From Gammaproteobacteria bacterium (lineage in GTDB: Bacteria > Pseudomonadota > Gammaproteobacteria > UBA9214): a DNA stretch of 17,849 bases. Where the stretch lies: contig DAOVVG010000021.1 in NCBI GenBank assembly GCA_030632175.1, forward strand, positions 1-17,849. Direction: 5' to 3'. The translations under genes were made by a program, and so were the position numbers. The notes under the pieces were generated by a model that was given only the letters and a program-made list of their open reading frames with translations, had not been told where the DNA came from and searched no databases. Below, one piece after another: positions 1 to 7,021 of the stretch; position 1 is the stretch's first letter; every line of letters begins with the position of its first letter.

Positions 1-400
1 CCATGGCGCGGCCTGTGGCATCGGCGGCATGCAGTACCCGGCGGGTGGAATGACCGCCCTCGCGCGTCAGATGGAAGTCTTTGTTGCTGCGGGTAAAGGG
101 TACACCGAGTTCGACCAGCCAGCGGATGGCCTCCGGCGCGCGCTCGATGGTAAAGCGGACAGTCTCCGGGTTGTTCAGGTTGGCGCCGACGTTGAGGGTG
201 TCTGCGATGTGTGACTCAAAGGTATCCGGTGCCTGTGTGACGGCGGAAATGCCGCCCTGTGCGTACAGGGTGCAGCCTTCATCCAGGTTGCTTTTGGCAA
301 GGACGGCGACCCGCACATGGGCGGGCAGGCGCAGCGCGAGACTTAATCCGGCCGCACCGCTGCCAATGATAAGGACATCAAAACTGTTTGCGGCTACCAT
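1..400 (-). CDS. nadB: L-aspartate oxidase, N-terminal part (runs off window)
   Basis: NadB is an FAD enzyme that oxidises L-aspartate to iminoaspartate, the first step of de novo NAD synthesis in the cytoplasm. Only the first 133 codons are present; the gene leaves the window at base 1. The ATG is at 400-398. The protein opens with a dinucleotide-binding fold: VLIIGSGAAGLS, with the GxGxxG glycines at about residues 13-18. It then shows YAQGGISAV (about 46-54) and the flavin-family stretch LTREGGHSTRRVLHAADATG (111-130), which is typical of NadB and the succinate dehydrogenase/fumarate reductase flavoprotein family. NadB is preferred over SdhA/FrdA because of the close match to NadB around this stretch and because nadB diverges from rpoE in many Gammaproteobacteria. 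The ribosome binding site is weak (AGGA about 13 bases upstream of the start). Confidence 0.93.
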   Translation of the reverse strand, partial: MVAANSFDVLIIGSGAAGLSLALRLPAHVRVAVLAKSNLDEGCTLYAQGGISAVTQAPDTFESHIADTLNVGANLNNPETVRFTIERAPEAIRWLVELGVPFTRSNKDFHLTREGGHSTRRVLHAADATGRAM

Positions 401-634
401 AGCGTCTTAACGGGTCCTGTCAGGAAGGGGTATTAGTAAAATCTTAAACCAGTCCGGTTGTTTAACGTACTGTTGCTTCCAGGCGGTATCGTTCTATTGC
501 GAAGTGTAACGTCCCGGCCATGGCCGCGTCGGTTGCTTCTACAGGAAATATCTGATTTACATACATTAACACTGAACTATTCCGTGCGGCTAACGTCTAT
601 CGGGGGAGTGTCGGGTTGAAGGGAGACAGCCCGG
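401..634. other. nadB / rpoE divergent intergenic region
   Basis: This 234-base gap between two divergent starts is the longest non-coding stretch in the window. It holds the sigma-E-type promoter at 574-600 (listed separately), a perfect 12-base palindrome CGGCCATGGCCG at 515-526, and an A+T-rich segment around 430-470 that may carry the nadB promoter on the minus strand. I could not pick a convincing -35/-10 pair for nadB. No small ORF with a credible ribosome binding site was seen. Confidence 0.6.
574..600 (+). promoter_or_regulatory. Sigma-E (AlgU/RpoE)-type autoregulatory promoter of rpoE
   Basis: GAACTA at 574-579 and TCTAT at 596-600 are separated by exactly 16 bases. The sigma-E consensus is GAACTT, 16 bases, then TCTGA/TCTAA. 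The geometry equals that of the autoregulated E. coli rpoE promoter and rpoH P3, with one mismatch in each box. Transcription would start near 606, leaving a leader of about 30 bases before the rpoE ATG. This fits self-activation of the operon by its own product. The function is inferred from sequence only. Confidence 0.72.
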
Positions 635-1210
635 ATGGGCGAACGAAGTATTGATCAAGCACTGGTTGAGCAGGTACAACGGGGTGATAAACAGGCATTT
701 GATGTTCTGGTACTTAAATACCAGAATAAAATCATACAGTTGGTGAACCGCTACGTACATGATACCGATGAGGCCAGGGATGTGGCGCAGGAGGCCTTTA
801 TCAAGGCGTATCGCGCGATTGGCCGATTCCGGGGTGACAGTGCGTTTTATACCTGGCTCTACCGGATTGCGATTAACACCGCGAAGAACTACCTGGTCGC
901 CAGCGGTCGACGACCGCCGCGCAGTGATATTGATGCCCAGGATGCGGAACAATATGAGGGTGCATCCGGTCTTAGGGAGTATGGGACGCCGGAACGGCTG
1001 CTGATGAGGGATGAAATTCAGGCGGCTATTGCCGAGGCCATTGACGCATTGCCGGATGACTTGCGCACCGCCATCACACTGCGTGAGCTGGAAGGGCTCA
1101 GTTATGAGGAAATTGCCCAGACCATGGAGTGTCCGATCGGGACGGTAAGGTCGAGGATTTTCAGGGCGCGAGATGCGATTGACACACGTTTGAAACCTTT
1201 ACTGGACTGA
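635..1210 (+). CDS. rpoE: RNA polymerase sigma-E factor (AlgU/RpoE), ECF family
   Basis: This extracytoplasmic-function sigma factor directs RNA polymerase to envelope-stress promoters and is held inactive at the membrane by RseA. At 191 residues it has the same length as E. coli RpoE. Region 2 covers about residues 25-95, with VVxEAFIKAYRA-type and FRGDSAFYTWLYRIAINTAK sequences. Region 4 covers about 128-185, with LPDDLRTAITLRELEGLSYE and the helix-turn-helix GTVRSRIFRAR. GRRPP in the linker is also conserved in AlgU/RpoE. AAGGGAG at 619-625 lies 9 bases before the ATG and supports this start. It is the first gene of the rpoE-rseA-rseB-rseC series and lies just behind a sigma-E-type promoter, so positive autoregulation is likely. 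Confidence 0.97.
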   Translation: MGERSIDQALVEQVQRGDKQAFDVLVLKYQNKIIQLVNRYVHDTDEARDVAQEAFIKAYRAIGRFRGDSAFYTWLYRIAINTAKNYLVASGRRPPRSDIDAQDAEQYEGASGLREYGTPERLLMRDEIQAAIAEAIDALPDDLRTAITLRELEGLSYEEIAQTMECPIGTVRSRIFRARDAIDTRLKPLLD

Positions 1211-1230
1211 AATTTAGTGAGCTTGCCACT

Positions 1231-1797
1231 ATGAAAGAGAAACTACACGAACAGATATCGGCGCTGGTTGATAATGAACTGGCTGAAACCGAACAGGTTT
1301 TGCTAAGCAGGCGACTGGCTGAAGATGCATCGTTACGTAGCAGGCTTTCACGTTATCAGCTGATCAGCGATTCCCTGCAAAATCATTTGCCGCGCAAGAT
1401 CAATCCTGATTTTAATATTGGCGTCCAGCTGGCATTGCAGGATGAGCCGGCGGTACAGGCCCGGTCCGCACGACTGGCCCGTCTGTTCAAGCCGGTTGCG
1501 GGACTCGCGGTTGCGGCCTCTGTCGCCGTGGTGGCCGTGTTGTCATTGCAGTCTGTTCGCCAGGAAATCCCGTCCGTGTCCCCGGCCCTGGCCACGGCAC
1601 CGGTGGTTGATGAGCTGGCGCCGGTGGATGTCGCACCATTGCTTGCCAATACTTCCTCGAATGTGTCCGGTGATGCACAGAATCTCGATATATACCTGGT
1701 CAATCACAATGAGTTTGCGGTGAATCGTGGCATGCAGGGCATACTGCCGTATGTGCGTCTCGTTGGTCATGATATGAACGTAGATGACAAGGAATAA
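1231..1797 (+). CDS. rseA: Anti-sigma-E factor RseA (MucA)
   Basis: RseA is a single-pass inner-membrane protein whose cytoplasmic N-terminus binds sigma-E; regulated proteolysis by DegS and RseP releases the factor. In this 188-residue protein the N-terminal domain begins MKEKLHEQISALVDNEL, with the typical anti-sigma pattern of a short helix followed by an acidic DNEL motif. One hydrophobic segment lies at about 88-107, followed by a Pro/Ala/Val-rich periplasmic linker. The conserved periplasmic tail NEFAVNRGMQGILPYVRLVG (161-179) resembles the RseB-binding end of MucA-type proteins. The gene starts 20 bases after rpoE with a poor Shine-Dalgarno, and its end overlaps the likely ribosome binding site of rseB. 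The order and topology make the call secure despite low sequence conservation in this family. Confidence 0.93.
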   Translation: MKEKLHEQISALVDNELAETEQVLLSRRLAEDASLRSRLSRYQLISDSLQNHLPRKINPDFNIGVQLALQDEPAVQARSARLARLFKPVAGLAVAASVAVVAVLSLQSVRQEIPSVSPALATAPVVDELAPVDVAPLLANTSSNVSGDAQNLDIYLVNHNEFAVNRGMQGILPYVRLVGHDMNVDDKE

Positions 1798-1801
1798 TTG
1801 C

Positions 1802-2764
1802 GTGAAGTGGCTGTTGCCGGCCTTGCTGGTTGTCACCGGGCAGAGCCTCGCCCAGGAGAATGCGCGTCAGTGGCTGGATGGTATGTCCAATGCGCTGCAG
1901 TCACTCAATTACGATGGTACGTTTGTGTACCTGCACGATGGCAAGCTTGAATCCATGCGTATTGTTCACCAGGCCAGTGAGCAGGGCGAACAGGAACGTC
2001 TGGTGTCGTTGACGGGCAGTCCCCGTGAAGTGTTACGCGATAACAAGGCAGTTACCTGCATCATGGCTGACAGCAAGTCCGTTACCGTCGGTCAGAGCAG
2101 GCCCCGGCCACCTTTTCCGGTGGTCCCCGATGACCTGGACAGGCTGTCACGCTATTACCGTTTGCAGGAACTCGGCGAAGATCGTATAGCCGGGCACATG
2201 ACACGCGTCATCACGATTACGCCAAAAGACAGATTTCGTTACGGTTACCGTTTCTGGATTGATACCGGCAACTACATGTTGCTTAAATCCGACCTGACAG
2301 ACGTGGACGGTGTGGCTATCGAACAGGTTATGTTTACCCGTCTGGATGTCAGCGACCAACTTTCTGCGGTTGCCTTGCAGCCTTCATTGACCGGTGACGG
2401 CTATAACTGGACCCGTCAGGGTGATGGCAGTCTGAATACTGCTGCCAGACAGGGCAGCCCCGGCTGGGTTGTAAAGCGCCTGCCGGTCGGCTTTCAGATG
2501 ACTGATTTTCAGCGCAAGCGCATGCGCAGGGGGGGCGTAAGTGCCGAGCACATGGTGTTCAGCGACGGCCTCGCAACCCTGTCTGTCTACATCGAGAAAG
2601 TGAAATCAGAGGCTGAGGCGTTCCTTGGTTTGTCGAGCATGGGTGCCATGAATGCCTTTGGTGCCGTTGTCGACGGTTACCAGGTGACAGTTGTCGGTGA
2701 AGTTCCGCCGGCAACCGTGCAGATGGTTGCCGCGTCTGTTCAGCAAGCTGCCTCCGACTCATGA
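1802..2764 (+). CDS. rseB: Sigma-E modulator RseB (MucB), periplasmic
   Basis: RseB binds the periplasmic tail of RseA and shields it from DegS; lipid or LPS-intermediate binding removes the shield. The protein has a Sec signal (MKWLLPALLVVTGQSLA, then QEN), an N-terminal LolA-like half (to about residue 200) and a C-terminal half (about 215-315) with GFQMTDFQRKR and a conserved FSDGLATLSVYIEK stretch. SPREV, RFRYGYRFWID and VVGEVPPATV are recognisable RseB positions. I place the start at GTG 1802 because AAGGAA (1789-1794) lies about 8 bases upstream and gives a clean 17-residue signal. An in-frame ATG at 1784 would add six residues and overlap rseA by 14 bases, but it has no visible Shine-Dalgarno. 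The stop overlaps the rseC ATG (ATGA), implying translational coupling. Confidence 0.93.
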   Translation: MKWLLPALLVVTGQSLAQENARQWLDGMSNALQSLNYDGTFVYLHDGKLESMRIVHQASEQGEQERLVSLTGSPREVLRDNKAVTCIMADSKSVTVGQSRPRPPFPVVPDDLDRLSRYYRLQELGEDRIAGHMTRVITITPKDRFRYGYRFWIDTGNYMLLKSDLTDVDGVAIEQVMFTRLDVSDQLSAVALQPSLTGDGYNWTRQGDGSLNTAARQGSPGWVVKRLPVGFQMTDFQRKRMRRGGVSAEHMVFSDGLATLSVYIEKVKSEAEAFLGLSSMGAMNAFGAVVDGYQVTVVGEVPPATVQMVAASVQQAASDS

Positions 2765-3249
2765 TTGAAGAATCCGGCCGGGTGGTTGCGGTGGAAGGTG
2801 ATTTTGCCTGGATTGAAAGCGAGCGTACCTCCGTTTGTGGAAGTTGTGCAGTTCGCAAGGGCTGCGGTACATCGGCGATTGCCAGGGTGCTGGGCCAGCG
2901 TCGCACACGCTTGCGGGTCGTGAACCGCATCAATGCACGCGTTGGAGATGAAGTGGTGGTGGGTATTTCTGAATCAGGACTGGTGCGCGGCTCACTGGCT
3001 GTTTACGCGGCACCACTGGCCGGCCTGTTTGCCGGCGCGTTGGCCGGACATTTTGCAGGCCGGCAAATGTTGGCAACCGGCTCGGATCTGGTGGCGGTTG
3101 CCGGTGCGCTGGCTGGTTTTATAGCGGCACTGTTCTGGCTGAAACGTTTCAGTCGAAAAACAGAAAAAGATGCTGCCTGGCAGCCGGTGGTGTTGCGATT
3201 GCATATGCCGGTGGCAGCCGGTAATCATTACGAGATTCCAGGCAGTTAA
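2761..3249 (+). CDS. rseC: RseC/MucC inner-membrane protein
   Basis: RseC is a small inner-membrane protein of the sigma-E operon that, in other species, modestly favours sigma-E activity and is linked to electron-transfer (Rsx/Rnf) systems. The 162-residue protein shows the family layout: a cytoplasmic N-domain beginning MIEESGRVVAVEGDFAWIES, a cysteine cluster C26-x2-C29-x5-C35 (CGSCAVRKGC), then two hydrophobic helices at about 78-98 and 108-128, and a short basic C-terminal tail. The cysteines could hold an Fe-S cluster or zinc; which one cannot be told from sequence. It starts inside the rseB stop (ATGA overlap), so it is probably translated by coupling. A hairpin follows it before mucD. 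Confidence 0.92.
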   Translation: MIEESGRVVAVEGDFAWIESERTSVCGSCAVRKGCGTSAIARVLGQRRTRLRVVNRINARVGDEVVVGISESGLVRGSLAVYAAPLAGLFAGALAGHFAGRQMLATGSDLVAVAGALAGFIAALFWLKRFSRKTEKDAAWQPVVLRLHMPVAAGNHYEIPGS

Positions 3250-3259
3250 TTGATATCAG

Positions 3260-3281
3260 GCCACCGGTACTGGCCGGTGGT
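3260..3281 (+). terminator. Hairpin between rseC and mucD (possible attenuator or weak terminator)
   Basis: CCACCGG (3261-3267) and CCGGTGG (3274-3280) form a perfect 7-bp stem with a 6-base loop; a G-U pair can be added outside. The sequence after it (TGTAGTTACTTAATTA) is A+T-rich but lacks a run of T, so full intrinsic termination is doubtful. It may reduce read-through from the sigma-E genes into mucD or stabilise the upstream message. Confidence 0.35.
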
Positions 3282-3315
3282 GTAGTTACTTAATTATTCA
3301 GATGGAGAGTCAGGT

Positions 3316-4746
3316 ATGTTGAATGTTCGCAAGACCGCATTGTATGCACTGGTGGCGTGTTTTTCATTGTTGTGTATGCAGGTTTCCCAGGCAAACCATC
3401 TCCCCGGGTTTGTTGACCTGGTGAAGGAAACCAGCAGTGCTGTTGTCAATATCAGTACCACACAGAAAATCAAATCCGGTATGCCGGAACTGCCGGAGGG
3501 TTTCGAGATGCCGGAATTCCCGGAGGACAGTCCGTTCGGCGAGCTGTTCAAGTATTTCTTTGAACATGATGAGAGCGGCGAACCCAGTTACCGTGATGCC
3601 AAGTCTCTGGGGTCCGGATTTATTATCTCCAAGGACGGCTATGTGATGACCAATTACCATGTTGTCAAGGATGCGGATGAGATCATCGTGCGTCTGAGTG
3701 ACCGGCGCGAACTGAAAGGCGAGGTGATCGGTGTCGACCAGCGCAGTGATGTGGCGCTGCTGAAGATAGAGGCGACCGGACTGCCGGTTGTCAAGATCGG
3801 CAAATCAAGCGAGCTGGAGGTTGGTGAGTGGGTGCTGGCTATTGGTTCGCCGTTTGGCTTTGACCATTCTGCAACTGCCGGCATTGTCAGTGCCAAGGGC
3901 CGCAGCCTGCCACGTGAAAACTATGTACCGTTTATCCAGACAGATGTCGCTATCAACCCGGGCAACTCGGGCGGGCCGCTGTTTAACCAGGAAGGCGAGG
4001 TAGTGGGTGTGAACTCACAGATCTACAGCCGTACCGGTGGTTACATGGGACTGTCTTTTGCCATTCCTGTCGAGGTGGCAATGGACGTTGCAGATCAGTT
4101 AAAGACGGCTGGCCGGGTCAAGCGTGGCTGGCTGGGTGTGTTGATCCAGGATGTGACTCTGGACCTGGCCGAGTCCTTTGGTATGAAGCAGCCGCGCGGT
4201 GCGTTGGTGGTAAAGGTCTTGCCTGACAGCCCTGCGAAAAAAGCCGGCATCAAGGTCGGCGATGTCATCGTCGAGTTTAATAAAAATGCAATCCAGAATT
4301 CCGCCGCTCTGCCGCCGATTGTCGGCAGTTCGAAAGTGGGTGTGCAGATGCCGGTGGCAGTTTTCCGCAATGGCCGTGAGAAGACCCTCAAGGTCAAACT
4401 GGACGAATTGCCGGATGACAAGTCTGTGGCAAAGGTCACAAGTGACGAGGTGGTTGAGCAGACCAACCGGATCGGATTCAGTGCCGTTGATCTGACCGAT
4501 GAGCAGAAAGAGGCACTGGAGATCCAGGGCGGAGTGCTGGTTACGCGCGTAATTGAGGGGCCGGCGTCTCAGGCAGGTATTCGCAAAGACGATATCATCC
4601 TGACTCTCGACAGCAAGCAGATTGAGAACCTCGATCAGTTTCAGAAGCTGGTCGGCGCCTTGCCGGGAGGAAAGTCGGTGGCAATACTGGTACAACGTGA
4701 CGGTAGCCCGACCTTTCTTGCCGTTAAGGTGCCGGCTGACAGTTAA
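3316..4746 (+). CDS. mucD: Periplasmic Do-type serine protease MucD (DegP-like)
   Basis: This trypsin-fold protease and chaperone degrades misfolded periplasmic and outer-membrane proteins. It is 476 residues long, the usual size for DegP/MucD. A Sec signal peptide covers 1-26 (ending QVSQA before NHLPG). The catalytic triad is His115 (TNYHVV), Asp145 (RSDVALLK) and Ser218 (INPGNSGGPLF). Two PDZ domains follow, at about 270-360 and 385-470. Residues 56-71 form a short acidic Pro-rich repeat (MPELPEGFEMPEFPED) in the regulatory-loop region. GGAG at 3304-3307, 8 bases before the ATG, supports the start. It follows rseC by 66 bases with an intervening hairpin; the gene order matches algU-mucABCD. 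I saw no separate sigma-E box directly upstream. Confidence 0.96.
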   Translation: MLNVRKTALYALVACFSLLCMQVSQANHLPGFVDLVKETSSAVVNISTTQKIKSGMPELPEGFEMPEFPEDSPFGELFKYFFEHDESGEPSYRDAKSLGSGFIISKDGYVMTNYHVVKDADEIIVRLSDRRELKGEVIGVDQRSDVALLKIEATGLPVVKIGKSSELEVGEWVLAIGSPFGFDHSATAGIVSAKGRSLPRENYVPFIQTDVAINPGNSGGPLFNQEGEVVGVNSQIYSRTGGYMGLSFAIPVEVAMDVADQLKTAGRVKRGWLGVLIQDVTLDLAESFGMKQPRGALVVKVLPDSPAKKAGIKVGDVIVEFNKNAIQNSAALPPIVGSSKVGVQMPVAVFRNGREKTLKVKLDELPDDKSVAKVTSDEVVEQTNRIGFSAVDLTDEQKEALEIQGGVLVTRVIEGPASQAGIRKDDIILTLDSKQIENLDQFQKLVGALPGGKSVAILVQRDGSPTFLAVKVPADS

Positions 4747-4769
4747 TCCCGCGTTCGACGGACTTACAG

Positions 4770-5012
4770 GTGCGACAGCTGACCGTTTATGTCCGGCAGG
4801 GTTGCCATCTGTGTACCGAAATGACGCAGGCGCTGGAGCGCCTGCGTCCGGAGCTCGGGTTCGAAGTGAAGACCGTGGATATCGATACGGACCCTGAACT
4901 GGTTCGCCTGTATACCACGCGGGTGCCGGTGCTGGTCGCCAATGACGTCGAGATTTGCTACTACTTCCTCGAGGAGCAGCGCCTGCGGGAACATTTGCAC
5001 GATCAGCACTGA
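4770..5012 (+). CDS. Glutaredoxin-like thiol protein (DUF836 family)
   Basis: This is a small cytoplasmic thioredoxin-fold protein of 80 residues. The opening strand RQLTVYVRQGCHLCTEM carries the redox pair Cys12-His-Leu-Cys15, and DIDTDPELVRLYTTRVPVLV contains the cis-proline (VP) of the fold. This is the pattern of the glutaredoxin-like DUF836 family (PF05768), whose physiological partner is unknown. The start is GTG at 4770, only 23 bases after mucD; it has no strong Shine-Dalgarno, and no ATG gives a complete domain. Its placement between mucD and lepA suggests co-transcription with mucD. Disulfide or glutathione chemistry is inferred from the fold, not shown. Confidence 0.85.
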   Translation: MRQLTVYVRQGCHLCTEMTQALERLRPELGFEVKTVDIDTDPELVRLYTTRVPVLVANDVEICYYFLEEQRLREHLHDQH

Positions 5013-5152
5013 TTCTTTGCCGGATTAAGTGACTTGCCGGGTGGTTCCTGTATAATAAAAACCTTAACAAGAATCAATCACTTGAAGGCGATTCTTTCCT
5101 GAAATTACTTGCACACCTGATCCCTGCGCCCAGGATCCCGGCACGACACTTC
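5013..5152 (+). promoter_or_regulatory. lepA leader with candidate promoter and small repeats
   Basis: A perfect -10 hexamer TATAAT lies at 5051-5056, but no good -35 sits 16-18 bases upstream; TTGCCG at 5034-5039 is only 11 bases away. GATTCTTT occurs at 5011-5018 and again at 5090-5097. An inverted AAGAATC at 5069-5075 can pair with 5090-5096 as a 7-bp stem with a 14-base loop at the start of the transcript. A weaker 5-bp hairpin (GATCC 5119-5123 with GGATC 5133-5137) precedes the lepA start. A lepA promoter here is plausible but unproven. Confidence 0.45.
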
Positions 5153-6952
5153 ATGACAGACATCCAGCACGTTCGCAATTTTTCGATTATTGCGCATATC
5201 GATCACGGCAAATCCACGCTGGCTGACCGTTTTATTCAGCTGTGTGGTGGCTTGAGTGACCGTGAAATGGAAAACCAGGTACTCGATTCCATGGATCTGG
5301 AGCGTGAGCGTGGTATTACCATTAAGGCGCAGAGTGTCTCGCTTGAATATAAGGCGCGATCCGGCCAGGTGTACGAATTAAACCTGATTGATACTCCCGG
5401 TCATGTGGATTTCTCTTACGAAGTGTCGCGTTCACTGGCGGCTTGTGAAGGGGCTTTGCTGATAGTGGATGCCGCCCAGGGTGTGGAGGCGCAGAGTGTT
5501 GCGAACTGCTACACCGCGATTGATCTGGATCTTGAGGTGGTGCCGGTACTGAACAAGATAGACCTGCCCGCGGCCGACCCGGAGCGCGTCAAGCAGGAGA
5601 TTGAAGAAATTATCGGGCTGGATGCAGAAGATGCGATCCTTGTCAGTGCCAAAACCGGTGAGGGTGTTCAGGACGTTCTTGAAGAACTGATTGTGCGCAT
5701 CCCGCCGCCGGGTGGTGACGCCGATGCGCCTGTCAAGGTGCTGATTGTTGATTCCTGGTTTGATAACTATGTCGGTGTGGTCTCACTGGTGCGCATCGTC
5801 GACGGGCGACTGTCACGTCGTGACAAGATTCGCGTGATGTCGACCGGTCGTAATTTTCAGGTTGAGAAGCTCGGCAAGTTCACGCCAAAACCGGTTGAGT
5901 GCGAAATGTTGCAGGCTGGTGATGTCGGCTTTCTGGTGGCCGGTATAAAGGACATTGATGGCGCACCGGTCGGTGATACGCTGACACTGGTAAACGCACC
6001 GGCCGAAGCACCGCTGCCGGGCTTTAAAATGGTGCAGCCCAATGTGTTTGCCGGGCTCTATCCGGTTAGCTCGGACGACTACGAAAATCTTCGCGATGCC
6101 TTGCAAAAGCTGCGGCTTAACGATGCTGCGCTGCACTATGAACCGGAGACCTCGGAAGCGCTGGGTTTTGGTTTTCGTTGCGGTTTTCTTGGCATGCTGC
6201 ATATGGAAATTGTGCAGGAAAGACTGGAGCGAGAGTATGATCTCGACCTGATTACCACGGCGCCTACGGTGATCTACGAGGTGCTGGATACCGGCGGCGA
6301 GATCATCCGGATTGATAATCCGGCCAGTCTGCCACCGGTGAACAAGATCGAGGAGATCCGGGAGCCGATTATCCGTGCAAATATTCTGGTGCCACAGGAT
6401 TATCTGGGTAATGTCATCACGCTGTGCATTGAAAAGCGTGGCGTGCAGAAGGACATGCAGTATCTTGGCAGCCAGGTGTCGCTGAACTATGAACTGCCGA
6501 TGAGTGAGGTGGTGCTGGATTTCTTTGATCGCCTCAAGTCGGTCAGCCGCGGTTATGCCTCTTTCGACTACCACTTTCTGCGCTTTCAGGCGGCACCGCT
6601 GGTGAAACTGGACGTACTGATCAACGGGGAGCGGGTGGATGCCCTGTCTCTGATCGTGCACCGGGATATCTCGCAGACACGTGGCCGGGCGCTGGCGGTA
6701 AAAATGAAAGAGCTGATTCCCCGGCAGATGTATGATGTGGCCATCCAGTCCGCCATTGGCGCACAGATTATTGCGCGCACCACGGTCAAGGCGCTGCGCA
6801 AGAATGTGACTGCAAAGTGCTATGGCGGCGATATAAGCCGCAAGCGCAAGTTGCTGGAGAAGCAGAAGGCCGGCAAGAAACGTATGAAGCAGTTCGGCAA
6901 GGTCGAGATACCGCAGGCCGCTTTCCTGGCGGTGTTGCGTGTGGATGAATGA
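5153..6952 (+). CDS. lepA: Elongation factor 4 (LepA), ribosome-associated GTPase
   Basis: LepA is a translational GTPase related to EF-G that acts on ribosomes, with roles in initiation, assembly or stalled translation. The 599-residue length equals E. coli LepA. The G domain shows G1 AHIDHGKS (14-21), the RGITIKAQ switch (about 53-60), G3 DTPGH (80-84), G4 NKID (134-137) and G5 SAK (about 163-165). The LepA-specific C-terminus is present: an RQMYDVAIQSAIGAQIIART-like stretch, then NVTAKCYGGDISRKRKLLEK and KRMKQFGKVEIPQAAF. No strong ribosome binding site precedes the ATG; the nearest AGGA (5132-5135) is 17 bases away. lepB follows after 69 bases, so the usual lepA-lepB arrangement is kept. 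Confidence 0.98.
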   Translation: MTDIQHVRNFSIIAHIDHGKSTLADRFIQLCGGLSDREMENQVLDSMDLERERGITIKAQSVSLEYKARSGQVYELNLIDTPGHVDFSYEVSRSLAACEGALLIVDAAQGVEAQSVANCYTAIDLDLEVVPVLNKIDLPAADPERVKQEIEEIIGLDAEDAILVSAKTGEGVQDVLEELIVRIPPPGGDADAPVKVLIVDSWFDNYVGVVSLVRIVDGRLSRRDKIRVMSTGRNFQVEKLGKFTPKPVECEMLQAGDVGFLVAGIKDIDGAPVGDTLTLVNAPAEAPLPGFKMVQPNVFAGLYPVSSDDYENLRDALQKLRLNDAALHYEPETSEALGFGFRCGFLGMLHMEIVQERLEREYDLDLITTAPTVIYEVLDTGGEIIRIDNPASLPPVNKIEEIREPIIRANILVPQDYLGNVITLCIEKRGVQKDMQYLGSQVSLNYELPMSEVVLDFFDRLKSVSRGYASFDYHFLRFQAAPLVKLDVLINGERVDALSLIVHRDISQTRGRALAVKMKELIPRQMYDVAIQSAIGAQIIARTTVKALRKNVTAKCYGGDISRKRKLLEKQKAGKKRMKQFGKVEIPQAAFLAVLRVDE

Positions 6953-7021
6953 GATGCCGTGCTTGCCTATAATGACCGGCATTTCCGGTAGACAGCCAGA
7001 AAAACAGCAAACGAGGTAACA

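Noticed and set aside
81..410. 109-codon plus-strand open frame at the window start
   Set aside because: It is antisense to nadB, which shows clear FAD-binding and family motifs on the minus strand.
515..526. Perfect 12-base palindrome CGGCCATGGCCG as an operator
   Set aside because: It is short, G+C-rich and a single copy with no promoter element next to it, so it could be chance; kept only as a note in the intergenic entry.
4099..5070. 323-codon minus-strand open frame across the mucD end and the glutaredoxin-like gene
   Set aside because: It covers two recognisable plus-strand genes, shows low-complexity composition and has no family motif.
5813..6982. 389-codon open frame on the minus strand across lepA
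   Set aside because: It is fully antisense to the conserved C-terminal half of LepA. Its translation is rich in His, Arg and Gln with no recognisable domain, as expected from the reverse of a G+C-rich gene.
6968..6989. TATAAT and a small ACCGG/CCGGT hairpin before lepB as a promoter or terminator
   Set aside because: There is no -35 at the right distance, the stem is only five pairs, and lepA-lepB are usually co-transcribed.
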